From positions 62,001 through 126,000 of the forward strand of contig JANRLI010000002.1 of the NCBI GenBank assembly GCA_033762625.1: a stretch of 64,000 nucleotides of DNA. The letters are read 5' to 3'. This document shows positions 8,859-18,665 of this stretch, in pieces. Every line of letters begins with the position of its first letter. Position 1 is the stretch's first letter. Made by a program: the position numbers and the translations under genes. This DNA is from Alphaproteobacteria bacterium. Its GTDB lineage: Bacteria > Pseudomonadota > Alphaproteobacteria > UBA9219 > RGZA01. The notes below the pieces were generated by a model that had not been told where the DNA came from, searched no databases, and worked only from the letters and a program-made list of their open reading frames with translations.

Positions 8859-9440
8859 ATGATCAAGCAGCGCTTTACGCAAAATGCCGGTATGACCTTG
8901 GTGGAAGCAACGATTGTGTTAGCGGTTGCCTCGGTGATTATCGCTGCCGTGTGGATGGTATCAGCGGTTGTATATGAAAATGCGCGCCAATATCAGGCGA
9001 ACCGCCAATTGCAAACGATTGTACAAAATGTCCGCCAGCTTTATGCGCGTGTGAATGCGTTGACCAATATTGCCGATGTGACCTGTACGCTGGATGCGCA
9101 AGCTGCATTTCCGGTTGAAATGCGCGTCGCGCAGGGAACGCCGTGTTCTACAACGCCAGCGCTTAATCATCCATGGTCATCAGCAACGGCGGGTACGGTG
9201 CGCGTTTTCAATAGAACGTCAACCACATTTGGCATTGTGTTTTCAGGATTGCCCAAGAAAGCCTGCGTGGGTCTTGCGACAAAGCTGACCGGCGGCGATA
9301 TCACAAACCTTACAGCCGTTATCATTAACAGCGGCACGCCGATTACAGGAACAAGCTTGCCCATCACGATTGTGACGTCAAACGCAGCCTGCAATGTTAC
9401 TTCGAATACGCTTGAATGGCAGTTTGATATTCGGGCTTAA
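8859..9440 (+). CDS. Type IV pilin-like protein
   Basis: Prepilin-like protein of 193 aa. The leader MIKQRFTQNAG is followed by MTLVEATIVLAVASVIIAAV: Gly at -1, Glu at +5 and a hydrophobic helix, the hallmarks of a substrate of prepilin peptidase. A globular C-terminal domain carries four cysteines, the last pair (CVGLATKL ... SNAACNV) suggesting a disulfide-bounded loop as in type IVb pilins. ATG 8859 was chosen because GAGG lies 6 nt before it and the leader has a normal length; an upstream TTG at 8841 is possible. No pilus assembly genes are in the window, so it acts with machinery encoded elsewhere or is a minor pilin. Confidence 0.8.
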   Translation: MIKQRFTQNAGMTLVEATIVLAVASVIIAAVWMVSAVVYENARQYQANRQLQTIVQNVRQLYARVNALTNIADVTCTLDAQAAFPVEMRVAQGTPCSTTPALNHPWSSATAGTVRVFNRTSTTFGIVFSGLPKKACVGLATKLTGGDITNLTAVIINSGTPITGTSLPITIVTSNAACNVTSNTLEWQFDIRA

Positions 9441-9464
9441 TCTACCCAACCGCCGTTTTTATAG

Positions 9465-10673
9465 TTAGGTTCCGTACATTTTTTGCGTATCACTAGCGCA
9501 GCTATGGGCGAGCCATTTGGCTTCGACCGCTTCCAGCGTATCAGTGCGGATACCGTTGCGGATTTCGCGCATCAACCGGTTCATCACCGCCACATTATGC
9601 TCGGTCAGAATTTGCATGCCGAGCATTTCCTCGGCCTTCACCAGATGATGCAGATAGGCGCGCGTGTAGTGCGAGGTATGTTCGTGATGATGCTCGGGAT
9701 CGAGCGGTGTTTTATCATCGCGAAAACGCGCATTGCGCAAATTGAGCCGCGCGCCGGGTTCCGATGGCATTAGTGCAACCCCGTGGCGGCCAAGGCGCGT
9801 GGGTTGCACGCAGTCAAAGGTATCAATGCCATGTTTGATGCCGACAAAAATATCGGCAATATCACCCACACCCAATAAATGCACAGGCCGTTCGGGTTTA
9901 TGCAATGGCGCGGTCCAACGAAGTATAGAATACAAATCGTCTTTGCTCTTGCCAAAGGAACCGCCAACCGCCGTGCCAAAATAGGGAAGCTGTGTGACGT
10001 CGTTCATGGCGCTGATCCGCAAATCCTGATAATGCGCGCCTTGCACTATGCCGTACAAGGCTTGCTTGCCGTCACTATTTTGTTTGGTGAAGGCTTCGAG
10101 TGAACGCACCCCCCAGCGGTTGGAGCGTGCCAAAGCCTGAATTTGATATTCTTTTGAATGATGGAATGCCGTGCATTCATCAAACGCCATGATGAGATCG
10201 GCGCCCAGCTGGCGCTGCATCTGCATCGACGTTTCAGCGGTGAGCAGAATTTTTTTGCCATCCAGATAGGATTGAAACGTCACGCCTTCTTCGGTGATGT
10301 CGATGACGGTATTGGGACGCGCGGCCTTGTTGCGGCCTTTGACCTCATCCGATATGCCGCCGAATTGCATCGCAAAGACCTGATACCCGCCGCTATCGGT
10401 CAGCATTGGGCCTTGCCAGCGCATGAAATCATGCAGGCCGCCCTGACGTTCAATGACATCGGGCCCTGGTTGCAGCATCAGGTGATAGAGATTGGAAAGA
10501 ATAATATCGCTGCCTGCGCGCTTCATCACATCGGGCGCAAGGCCCTTAATCGCAGCTTTGGTGCCGCAGAAAATGAAATTGGGTGTTTCCAAAACGCCAT
10601 GCGGCGTGGTTAAGCAGCCAAGGCGTGCCTTGGTCGTGGGACAGATTTTTTCAACTGTAAAATTGTGCTTCAT
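9465..10673 (-). CDS. tgt: tRNA-guanine transglycosylase, atypical zinc site
   Basis: Homologue of the enzyme that exchanges guanine 34 of GUN-anticodon tRNAs for a queuosine precursor or queuine. Present are LTDSGGYQVF with the substrate-binding Asp93, FDECT, GIVQGAHYQDLR, FDCVQPTRLGRHG with the nucleophile Asp287, and LRNARFRDDKTPLDPE. The zinc motif of the family, CxCxxC plus His, is altered: it reads His328, His330, Thr333 and His359, with an extra His332. The signature AVGGLAVGE is also changed, to AVGGSFGKS. These changes suggest a different metal site or a diverged specificity. rpmB lies 32 nt upstream on the same strand, so the two are probably cotranscribed. Family membership is certain; exact activity is less so. 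Confidence 0.88.
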   Translation of the reverse strand: MKHNFTVEKICPTTKARLGCLTTPHGVLETPNFIFCGTKAAIKGLAPDVMKRAGSDIILSNLYHLMLQPGPDVIERQGGLHDFMRWQGPMLTDSGGYQVFAMQFGGISDEVKGRNKAARPNTVIDITEEGVTFQSYLDGKKILLTAETSMQMQRQLGADLIMAFDECTAFHHSKEYQIQALARSNRWGVRSLEAFTKQNSDGKQALYGIVQGAHYQDLRISAMNDVTQLPYFGTAVGGSFGKSKDDLYSILRWTAPLHKPERPVHLLGVGDIADIFVGIKHGIDTFDCVQPTRLGRHGVALMPSEPGARLNLRNARFRDDKTPLDPEHHHEHTSHYTRAYLHHLVKAEEMLGMQILTEHNVAVMNRLMREIRNGIRTDTLEAVEAKWLAHSCASDTQKMYGT

Positions 10674-10705
10674 GCGACATCACATATCATGCCGCTTTTA
10701 AAAGC

Positions 10706-11008
10706 TTACGCAGCTTTCTTTTCTTTGCGGGCTTTTGCTGCAACAACGCGGCGTTGTTGAACGAGCAATTTTGCATCCAATTCGGACTTTTTAGCTTTGA
10801 GCAAATAGGCATCAATACCGCCACGCTTTTCAACGGTGCGGATGCCATTCGGGGTCAAGCGCAGGGTGATGGAACGGCCCAAGAGTTCGCTTGGGAATGA
10901 GCAAACCTGCACATTCGCTTCGAAACGGGTGCGGGTCTTGCGGTTGGAGTGGCTTACCATGTTGCCAAACAAAACCTTCTTACCTGTAACTGCGCATACT
11001 CTAGCCAT
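10706..11008 (-). CDS. rpmB: 50S ribosomal protein L28
   Basis: Ribosomal protein L28 of 100 aa, in the large subunit near the E site. It is recognised by MARVCAVTGKKVLFGNMVSH, SNRKTRTRFEANVQ and GIDAYLLKAK. The C-terminal extension is Lys/Ala-rich, common in alphaproteobacteria. It precedes tgt on the same strand, 32 nt apart, and is divergent from the FkbM gene with 140 nt between the starts, where its promoter must lie. Confidence 0.95.
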   Translation of the reverse strand: MARVCAVTGKKVLFGNMVSHSNRKTRTRFEANVQVCSFPSELLGRSITLRLTPNGIRTVEKRGGIDAYLLKAKKSELDAKLLVQQRRVVAAKARKEKKAA

Positions 11009-11148
11009 AACCGTAATCCTTCGTAATTTAATTGAGGCCGTGTTTTAGGGGAAAACTATCCACAAGGTCAAGCAAAATGCTGCTTGTTTAACACTTTAAA
11101 AGGGCTGACACTGCAAGTGTTAAAGCTAAGGATTCCCAAGGAATATCA

Positions 11149-11994
11149 ATGGATAGATGGCAAGACAGGCTGGACGCCATACGGCAAAGCGGCTGGCAGG
11201 CAGGGGATGATGATTATTTAAGGCTTATTGCGCCCTTGTTTAAGTTGCGCCGTGGGTGTTCGGGCGTGGATGTGGGGGCTTTGGTTGGGCTTTATGCCAG
11301 CAAAATGGCCGAGAATGCCGCCCATACGCTGTGCTTTGAACCGTTGCCGGATGCCCGTGCTGTTTTAACGCAAAACCTTGAAAGCTATAAGGGTAGGGTG
11401 ACGATACGCGATTGCGCACTCGCTGATAAAGAAACGGTGGCCGACAAACGCGGCGAAGCGCAATTGTCATTTCCGATTTGCGGGCAGACTGCCGTGAAGC
11501 AATGGGCAAGCATTGAAAAAGATTTTGCAAAACTGGCCAGCGATTATCCCGGGAAAATTGACGGCATTGCCAGCATGACGGTGCCATTGCGCACGCTTGA
11601 TGAAGAGCTGATTGAATTGCAATTGCCGCCGCCCGCATATGTTAAAATTGATGCCGAAGGCGCGGAAGAAGCGATATTACGCGGCGCGCAAAAAACATTG
11701 CACAAGCATCGGCCATTTGTCGTGTGCGAATTGGAAGAACGCCATGTACCCGGTTGCACGCTGCGCACGCCGCAATTTTTAGATACACTTAACTACGATA
11801 TGTATTTTATTTTGGGTCATGCAATTTATCCGATTGCTGCATTTGATGCAGGCGTTTTGCAATTTGGCCCGCCGGTGCCGCAATTTGCAATGCCCGAGGC
11901 AAATTTTTCTAAACCCTACATCCAGATGTTTATGGGCTTGCCACGCGAAGACAAGGCTATGCTAGATTGCGTGAAGCATACATTGGCGCAATGA
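11149..11994 (+). CDS. FkbM-family methyltransferase
   Basis: Predicted S-adenosylmethionine-dependent methyltransferase, 281 aa. The SAM site reads SGVDVGALVGLYASKMA followed by CFEPLPDARAVL, and the FkbM hallmarks are VPLRTLDEELIE and YVKIDAEGAEEAILRGA. Family members O-methylate sugars or macrolides, and in Gram-negative bacteria often modify surface polysaccharide. The start ATG has AAGGAA 5 nt upstream. The MFS transporter gene begins one base after its stop, so the pair is cotranscribed. Confidence 0.85.
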   Translation: MDRWQDRLDAIRQSGWQAGDDDYLRLIAPLFKLRRGCSGVDVGALVGLYASKMAENAAHTLCFEPLPDARAVLTQNLESYKGRVTIRDCALADKETVADKRGEAQLSFPICGQTAVKQWASIEKDFAKLASDYPGKIDGIASMTVPLRTLDEELIELQLPPPAYVKIDAEGAEEAILRGAQKTLHKHRPFVVCELEERHVPGCTLRTPQFLDTLNYDMYFILGHAIYPIAAFDAGVLQFGPPVPQFAMPEANFSKPYIQMFMGLPREDKAMLDCVKHTLAQ

Positions 11995-11995
11995 A

Positions 11996-13237
11996 GTGAT
12001 TAAAAAAATGTTTGATAAACTGTTCAATAATCCCAATTCCCCGTTTCACTATCGTGATTTCTGTCTTTTAAGCTTGTCGCGTTTTATTGGCACGCTGGGC
12101 TGGCAAATGTTGGGTGTTGCGATTGGCTGGCAGATTTATGAAATCACCCATGATCCCTTTGCCATCGGCCTTGTGGGATTATCGCAATTTTTGCCCAGCA
12201 TCATTTTGGTGCTGTTTGCCGGGCAGCTCGCTGACCAGATGGACCGCAAGCTGATTATGGCGGTTACGCATTTCATTGCGGCTTTTGCCGGTGCGATGCT
12301 CATGCTGGGCGTCAATTTTGATTTTATGTCGCCTGCGTTGATTTATATCTTGTCGGCATTGCTGGGCGCGGTGCGTATTTTCGGCGCGCCTGCGATGCAG
12401 GCGCTGCTCCCTAATTCTGTGCCGCCTGAACAGTTCAGCAAGGCGGTCGCACTCAATTCCAGCATGTTTCAGATTGGCACGATTATGGGCCCCGCGATTG
12501 GCGGCGCGCTGTTCTTCTTTGGGGTATCAACGGTCTATACGGTTGCGGGAATTCTGTTATTGCTGGCGGGTATTTTAAATATGCAAATGCGCGTCAAAAC
12601 CGCGATTGTGAAACGCCCGCTCACGCTTGAGAATTTATTCGCCGGTATTTTATTCATCAAGGAACGCCCGATTTTATTGGGCGCCATTTCACTGGATTTG
12701 TTCGCGGTATTATTCGCAAGCGTGATTGCGCTGCTGCCGGTTTATGCCAAAGACATTCTGCATGTCGGCCCGCAAGGGTTAGGGTTATTGCGCTGTGCGC
12801 CCGCGATTGGCGCGGTTATCATGTCGCTATGGCTGGCCAAGCATGGCCTTAAAGCAAATGCCGGACGCAATCTGTTTTTAAGCATCGTCGTATTTGCAAT
12901 AGTGACGATTATTTTCGGTCTTTCGACTAATGCGTATCTATCGTTTGTAATGCTGATGGTGTTGGGTTGTGCCGATATGGTCAGCGTTTATGTGCGCACG
13001 CATCTGATGCAAATGAACACCCCCGATGAAATGCGCGGCCGCGTTGCCAGCGTGAACATGCTGTTCATCACCACATCCAACGAGCTGGGCGATTTTGAAT
13101 CCGGCGCCATGGCGGCGTGGCTGGGCACGGTGCCTGCGGTGGTGGTGGGCGGAATTTTATCACTGGCGGTTGCCGGCATCATCGCATGGCGCGTGCCGTC
13201 GCTGCGCAATCTGAAAACACTGGAAGAAGTGAAGTAG
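11996..13237 (+). CDS. MFS transporter (EntS-like, MFS_3 family)
   Basis: Inner-membrane major facilitator superfamily protein of 413 aa with about twelve hydrophobic segments. LFAGQLADQMDRKLIM is the conserved MFS loop 2-3 motif, and NTPDEMRGRVASVNML is typical of the MFS_3 / enterobactin-exporter-like branch. Drug, siderophore or metabolite efflux by proton antiport is the family role; the substrate is unknown. Translation probably starts at GTG 11996 or ATG 12008. It is coupled to the FkbM gene and abuts the stop of a convergent orphan. Confidence 0.87.
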   Translation: MIKKMFDKLFNNPNSPFHYRDFCLLSLSRFIGTLGWQMLGVAIGWQIYEITHDPFAIGLVGLSQFLPSIILVLFAGQLADQMDRKLIMAVTHFIAAFAGAMLMLGVNFDFMSPALIYILSALLGAVRIFGAPAMQALLPNSVPPEQFSKAVALNSSMFQIGTIMGPAIGGALFFFGVSTVYTVAGILLLLAGILNMQMRVKTAIVKRPLTLENLFAGILFIKERPILLGAISLDLFAVLFASVIALLPVYAKDILHVGPQGLGLLRCAPAIGAVIMSLWLAKHGLKANAGRNLFLSIVVFAIVTIIFGLSTNAYLSFVMLMVLGCADMVSVYVRTHLMQMNTPDEMRGRVASVNMLFITTSNELGDFESGAMAAWLGTVPAVVVGGILSLAVAGIIAWRVPSLRNLKTLEEVK

Positions 13238-13906
13238 TTACAGTTTTAACGCCTGCTTGAATGTTCTGGGCAAATCAGGGCGTATGCTGCGCACCAGTTT
13301 GCTGTGGCGGCGCGCGGTGTAACGCCGCAGATGGGTTTTGCTGAATGGCATCGGCACATTGCCGGTCTTGCCGGGGCGCAAAATGGAGCGCAGATAGTTT
13401 TCTTTCCCGCCTGCTTTCATGCTGATGCTGTGGGTGATTTCATCAATTGCTTCCTGTAAGGCGATATGCGGCTGTTCGCCGTGGATGAATTTGGCGATTT
13501 CTGTTTTCCATACTACGCCTTGCAGTTTGCAGCGTGCCTGCAAGCGTTGCAGCAGCGCGGCGCGCAGGGTTTGGCTATGGGTAATTTTTGCATGACGCGC
13601 AAAATAACGGCGCAAATATTTCGCGATGGTTTTATGTGCAGGGTTGGTTTCATCTTGCATCGGCATTTGGCCGACGGGTAAGTCAACATGCAAATATCTG
13701 CCGCGCAAAATAGCCGCGATGATTTCGTGACCGCCGATCAGCGCTTCGTTTTTCATTCGCGAGGGCAGGATACGTAACTCTACCTCGCGCAGGATGCTGT
13801 TATTGGGTTCATCGGTATAGGGCAGTTTCGGATTGAAATCGGGATGCTCGCGGCGCAGAAATTCGTGCAAGGCTTCGTGCAGATTTTTAGGATTGTTTTT
13901 TGCCAT
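13238..13906 (-). CDS. Orphan basic protein, 222 aa
   Basis: I do not recognise this protein. It is Arg/His/Lys-rich and helical, with dense basic stretches towards the C-terminus (SKTHLRRYTARRHSKLVRSI), suggesting contact with nucleic acid or anionic surfaces. There is no signal peptide. A ribosome binding site AAAGGA lies 6 nt before the ATG. It is the second gene after the 121-aa orphan, 12 nt apart, likely one transcript. Confidence 0.6.
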   Translation of the reverse strand: MAKNNPKNLHEALHEFLRREHPDFNPKLPYTDEPNNSILREVELRILPSRMKNEALIGGHEIIAAILRGRYLHVDLPVGQMPMQDETNPAHKTIAKYLRRYFARHAKITHSQTLRAALLQRLQARCKLQGVVWKTEIAKFIHGEQPHIALQEAIDEITHSISMKAGGKENYLRSILRPGKTGNVPMPFSKTHLRRYTARRHSKLVRSIRPDLPRTFKQALKL

Positions 13907-13918
13907 GAGCTTTTCCTT

Positions 13919-14284
13919 TTAAAGATCTTTGCCGGTGCGCGGCGGGCGCGGTTTGCGGGTATGGCGGCGGGTGCGCACGGGTTCGGCGGCTGCCCGTTGC
14001 ATCGGCGGCGCGGGAGGGATGATGTAAACGGGCAAGCCAAGGCGCGCGCGGTGGCTCATCAGATATTTCGCAAGTTCATTCATCGCGCCATCTGCGCGGC
14101 GGGAATAAAGCAGCGTGTCATTATAACCATTGCGGATGGTGTGCAGGGCATTCAACCCGCCTATATAGGGCGCATCGAGATCAGGGTTTAAGAACACGAC
14201 CTGATTGATATGTTCGAGGGTTTCGCCCGATGCCTCTAAATGCTCGACCAACGCCTGACTTAATGTGAGTGCTTTTGCGTTCAT
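13919..14284 (-). CDS. Orphan protein, 121 aa
   Basis: Small protein without a recognised domain. The first 85 residues look folded (LSQALVEHLEASGETLEHIN, then a hydrophobic stretch with YIGGLNALHTI). The last 35 are Pro/Arg-rich (RTRRHTRKPRPPRTGKD). It is upstream of and probably cotranscribed with the 222-aa orphan, and the shared basic C-termini suggest related roles. Confidence 0.55.
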   Translation of the reverse strand: MNAKALTLSQALVEHLEASGETLEHINQVVFLNPDLDAPYIGGLNALHTIRNGYNDTLLYSRRADGAMNELAKYLMSHRARLGLPVYIIPPAPPMQRAAAEPVRTRRHTRKPRPPRTGKDL

Positions 14285-14370
14285 AAAAACTCTAAAAAAT
14301 ATCTGTTTTTAATAGCGCGTGGCGAGGATTAACCACAAGCATGGTTTTACTTGCATTTAGCAATGTTAAT

Positions 14371-14400
14371 AAAAAATCCCCCGCCATTACTGACGGGGGA
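14371..14400 (-). terminator. Rho-independent terminator
   Basis: On the minus strand a stem TCCCCCG / CGGGGGA with a 10-nt loop is followed by six T residues. It closes the transcript of the 415-aa orphan at 14489-15736. Confidence 0.8.
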
Positions 14401-14430
14401 AGCAGTTTTGAGGGTAAAAGATTAAAACGA

Positions 14431-14487
14431 ATTTGCCATTTGCTCTGCGCCTGCCGTTGGCGCGGGTGACGCAACCGCTCGGGCAAA
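14431..14487. repeat. Interspersed hairpin repeat copy
   Basis: Contains TTTGCTCTGCGCC and GACGCAACCGCTCGGGC. It begins immediately after the stop of the 415-aa orphan (minus strand) and precedes its terminator, so it is transcribed in the 3' untranslated region. Confidence 0.75.
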
Positions 14488-14488
14488 C

Positions 14489-15736
14489 TTAAGTCATTAC
14501 AAGATGCCGAGGCGTGCCGCCCATGCTGCGTTTGACGCGCTCGATCATGCGTATATCGCGGCGCTTAATCGCATCGGTAAATAGTGCGGAGGCATCTTCA
14601 TTCATCTGTTCAAAGTTATCGTTGGTGAACAGGGTTTGCGTGATGCGTTTTACTTCCGCTTCGCCTTTGGTTTCCAAAACGCCCGCCAGATAAAATTCCT
14701 TCATCCGTTCCAGTACCGCCGATGTTTTGGCCAGCACACGTTTGGGATTTTCTTCCAGCGCATGCACCATTTCCTTGGAGGCTTTATATACCCGCGCTTC
14801 TTCGCGCGATTGCTTGAGCCAGCGCGGCCCTTTGGAAATGATATTCGCAACCTGCAATTGCGCAAGGGTAAGCCACGCACCGATATAGGCGGTGGCAACC
14901 CCAAGGCCGATTTTTTGCGATGGGCGCTCGCTGCCCAAGGCTTTTAAATCCGCCGCGGTGCGCGATGCTTCCAATACCGCGGCATCAAAGGCTTTTTGCG
15001 CGGTGGCCAAATCCTTGACCAGATAATCATTATGCGGATTGCCATCAACCATCACATGCTTGCCGCCCACGCCGCCATGATTGACCTGTTCGGTTAGCCG
15101 CGCGACTTGATCCTGCAAATTGGCTTTGGCATCGGCTGCGATTGCTGCTTTGGTCGCGGCGGCGTTATGCACACCATCCCATCCTGTAAAGGCATTCGCC
15201 CATGTGTTCACGTATTCAGGATTTGCGCTCGCCACCTGATACGCTGCAGCAAGTGCAAGCGCCGATGCTGCCGCCGTGTAACCTGCCCGCGCCGCATTGC
15301 TTTCCGAGGTGCCGATTAGTGATGCGGTGAGCAGAGATGCCGCCGCCATGCCATAGAACATCGGGCTTTTGGCGATCAGCATGGTTGCGCCGCCGCCAAA
15401 CACCGCAATATCAACCGCAAAAGCTGAAAGCAGACCAATAGTAATCAATGATTTCGATGAAAGATTGTTGATGTTGTTAAACAAAAGCCCAATGGAGCTG
15501 CCGAATTTCAGCGTGGTTTCGGCCTTGGCCAGTTCATATTGCTGCAATAAGTATTCGGCGGCCAAATTTGCGAATTGCTTGGCGGTCATTTCTTCGCCAT
15601 TGCGGCCTTTATTGACCAGCAATTCCTTGATGTTCATTTCAATGATGTTGGTTTTATCGGCTCCGCTATCACCCGATGGAATGATGGAAGGTGAGGCAAC
15701 AACAGGCAAAGCAATGGTGTCATGGGACGAACGCAT
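14489..15736 (-). CDS. Orphan membrane protein, 415 aa
   Basis: Unknown protein with a hydrophobic core. After a 75-residue soluble N-terminus (MNIKELLVNKGRNGEEMTAK), residues about 90-165 hold several Ala/Gly-rich membrane segments (LITIGLLSAFAVDIAVFGGG, then MFYGMAAASLLTASLIG and a further Ala-rich stretch). A coiled-coil-like linker (ANLQDQVARLTEQVN) follows, then another hydrophobic stretch near residue 270 and a basic helical C-terminus. The layout resembles a scaffold or host-directed membrane protein, which is inference only. The same general design, short soluble head then Ala/Gly-rich hydrophobic block, recurs in the 33633-35219 protein. Confidence 0.65.
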   Translation of the reverse strand: MRSSHDTIALPVVASPSIIPSGDSGADKTNIIEMNIKELLVNKGRNGEEMTAKQFANLAAEYLLQQYELAKAETTLKFGSSIGLLFNNINNLSSKSLITIGLLSAFAVDIAVFGGGATMLIAKSPMFYGMAAASLLTASLIGTSESNAARAGYTAAASALALAAAYQVASANPEYVNTWANAFTGWDGVHNAAATKAAIAADAKANLQDQVARLTEQVNHGGVGGKHVMVDGNPHNDYLVKDLATAQKAFDAAVLEASRTAADLKALGSERPSQKIGLGVATAYIGAWLTLAQLQVANIISKGPRWLKQSREEARVYKASKEMVHALEENPKRVLAKTSAVLERMKEFYLAGVLETKGEAEVKRITQTLFTNDNFEQMNEDASALFTDAIKRRDIRMIERVKRSMGGTPRHLVMT

Positions 15737-15777
15737 GGGAACCCCTCATTCAGATTTTATAATTTTTATGGTTTGGT

Positions 15778-15996
15778 TTAGTTAGCGGAGCGCTGCTCGC
15801 TCGCTTGCGGGGGCCCGCGGCCTGAATGCTGCAAAATAGCAGTGCGGTGGCATAATTCGCGTGATTGGGCACGTGACTGAGTGCAGGCGCGATGCGCGCG
15901 GTGCAGCAGTTGGGTGAGGAAGTCGAGATCATCCGCAACGCTGGTGCGGGTGCTGGATGGTGCTGGTGGTTGTTGAACTTTTGACAGTTCGGCCAT
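15778..15996 (-). CDS. Possible small protein, about 72 aa
   Basis: A weakly supported reading frame starting MAELSKVQQPPAPSS, with a plausible helical segment DDLDFLTQLLHRAHRAC and a low-complexity C-terminus. The GC-rich tail around 15785-15825 may be an eroded copy of the interspersed repeat. There is no good ribosome binding site. It lies 41 nt upstream of the 415-aa orphan on the same strand and could be its leader gene. Confidence 0.35.
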   Translation of the reverse strand: MAELSKVQQPPAPSSTRTSVADDLDFLTQLLHRAHRACTQSRAQSRELCHRTAILQHSGRGPPQASEQRSAN

Positions 15997-16215
15997 GACC
16001 AACGCTTTCTTAAAAATTCTTAAACGCTTAAATCAATTAATTAAACAAAATCGGCTATGTGACTAATGTGCACCGTTTTCGATGAAGAATGTATTAAGTG
16101 AATTTTGTTTCATTTCAATTTGCGCAAAATAGTTTGCAAGTATTAGTGGGCAAGTAATTCATACGCACGTGCAAGTAAAAATGTATTTAAATATTTGATT
16201 TTGCCCGAACTGCAA

Positions 16216-16281
16216 GCAGAGCCGGTTGCGCGTATGCGCAGAGGCATCGCGTAAATAAAATGGCGCAACCGCTCGGGCGGT
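16216..16281. repeat. Interspersed hairpin repeat, two copies in opposite orientation
   Basis: The first part (16216-16251) reads GCAGAGCCGGTTGCGC then GCGCAGAGGCATCGCG; the second (16257-16281) reads TGGCGCAACCGCTCGGGCGG in the opposite sense. Together they could fold as nested hairpins. Confidence 0.75.
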
Positions 16282-16292
16282 TTGGAAATACC

Positions 16293-16371
16293 GTCATTGC
16301 GAGCGCAGCGAAGCAATCCACACGAACATAAATTGGATTGCTTCGCCTCATAGAGATGAGGCTCGCAATGA
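16293..16371. repeat. Long palindromic intergenic repeat
   Basis: About 79 nt in which GTCATTGCGAGCG at the left pairs with CGCAATGAC at the right, and GAAGCAATCC pairs with GGATTGCTTC inside. A degenerate second copy follows atpA at 41706-41782. Elements of this look are common in proteobacterial intergenic DNA. Confidence 0.8.
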
Positions 16372-16390
16372 CGATTGGGAAATGCAGGTA

Positions 16391-16420
16391 ATAAAAAACC
16401 CCGCCATTTCTGACGGGGTT
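16391..16420 (-). terminator. groESL terminator
   Basis: On the minus strand AACCCCG / CGGGGTT pairs across a 10-nt loop and is followed by a T-rich run. It lies about 72 nt after the groEL stop. Confidence 0.8.
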
Positions 16421-16435
16421 CTCTATGTTTTTTTG

Positions 16436-16476
16436 GCGCGATGCCTCTGAGCTACGCTCAACCGGCCCTGCGCCTA
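16436..16476. repeat. Interspersed hairpin repeat copy
   Basis: Short copy with GCGATGCCTCTGAGC, a four-base loop GTAG in the complementary sense, and GCTCAACCGGCCCTGCGC. It lies between the groEL stop and its terminator. Here the usual TGCGCC/GGCGCA stem is replaced by TGAGC/GCTCA, a compensated change that supports a selected hairpin. Confidence 0.7.
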
Positions 16477-16491
16477 TGGACTTTTAATTTA

Positions 16492-18150
<1,659 letters not shown>

Positions 18151-18158
18151 TTAAATTC

Positions 18159-18473
18159 TTAAGCAGCTTTTTTCTTGGATGATGTGGTTTCCACAACGCC
18201 CATAATGTCGCTTTCCTTCATGATGAGGAGGTCTTCGCCATCAATCTTCACTTCGGTACCTGACCACTTGCCGAAAATCACGCGGTCGCCGGTCTTTACA
18301 TCCAAAGGAACAATCTTGCCGCTTTCATCGCGTGCGCCTGCGCCCACGGCAATGATTTCGCCTTCTTGTGGTTTTTCTTTAGCGGTGTCTGGGATGATGA
18401 TGCCGCCAGCGGTCTTTGCTTCGCCTTCCAGGCGACGCACCACAACGCGGTCATGTAATGGTCTGAATTTCAT
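18159..18473 (-). CDS. groES: Co-chaperonin GroES (10 kDa)
   Basis: Lid of the GroEL chamber, 104 aa. [34 protein letters not shown] with the mobile loop, and [14 protein letters not shown] are canonical; a short Ser/Lys/Ala tail (TSSKKKAA) is added. The start at 18473 is set by GGAG 7 nt upstream and by the family start; longer upstream reading frames run through repeat DNA. It is the first gene of groESL. Confidence 0.97.
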   Translation of the reverse strand: MKFRPLHDRVVVRRLEGEAKTAGGIIIPDTAKEKPQEGEIIAVGAGARDESGKIVPLDVKTGDRVIFGKWSGTEVKIDGEDLLIMKESDIMGVVETTSSKKKAA

Positions 18474-18518
18474 ATATGTCTCCATTATAGTTTTGTTTAT
18501 CCCGCTGATTATTTTGGT

Positions 18519-18560
18519 GCGACTGCTCTGCGCCAAATGGCGCAACCGCGACTGCACTTG
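18519..18560. repeat. Interspersed hairpin repeat in the groES leader
   Basis: Contains CTGCTCTGCGCC, a short loop and GGCGCAACCGCGACTGCACT. It lies in the leader between the CIRCE operator and the groES ribosome binding site, so it is part of the heat-shock mRNA 5' end. Confidence 0.8.
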
Positions 18561-18607
18561 ATATTCCGCGCGAAAAACGGGTTGGTTTTAACGGGATCTA
18601 AGGGCTG

Positions 18608-18634
18608 TTAGCACTCTCGCCCCGCGAGTGCCAA
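18608..18634. promoter_or_regulatory. CIRCE operator for HrcA
   Basis: TTAGCACTC, nine bases, GAGTGCCAA: eight of nine positions of each arm fit the CIRCE inverted repeat bound by the heat-shock repressor HrcA. It lies 135 nt upstream of groES and just downstream of the predicted -10 box, so bound HrcA would block groESL transcription at normal temperature. Confidence 0.95.
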
Positions 18635-18636
18635 TG

Positions 18637-18665
18637 TATATAGCTTGTGTTCCCGCAATCCTCAA
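18637..18665 (-). promoter_or_regulatory. groESL promoter
   Basis: On the minus strand TTGAGG (-35, 18660-18665) and TATATA (-10, 18637-18642) are 17 bp apart, directly in front of CIRCE. The sequence CTTGAGG also resembles the -35 of alphaproteobacterial RpoH promoters, so dual control is possible. Confidence 0.7.

Larger units (their letters stand above)
16003..16491. other. Gene-free stretch holding repeats and a terminator
   Basis: No supportable gene. The half nearest 16003 is AT-rich and probably holds the promoter of the minus-strand genes ending at 15996. The other half contains a two-part copy of the interspersed hairpin repeat, a long palindromic repeat, the groEL terminator and another short repeat copy. 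Confidence 0.7.

Noticed and set aside
15785-15825. Further copy of the interspersed repeat
   Set aside because: Shares GC-rich look and a GCTCGC block only; no clear TGCGCC/GGCGCA stem.
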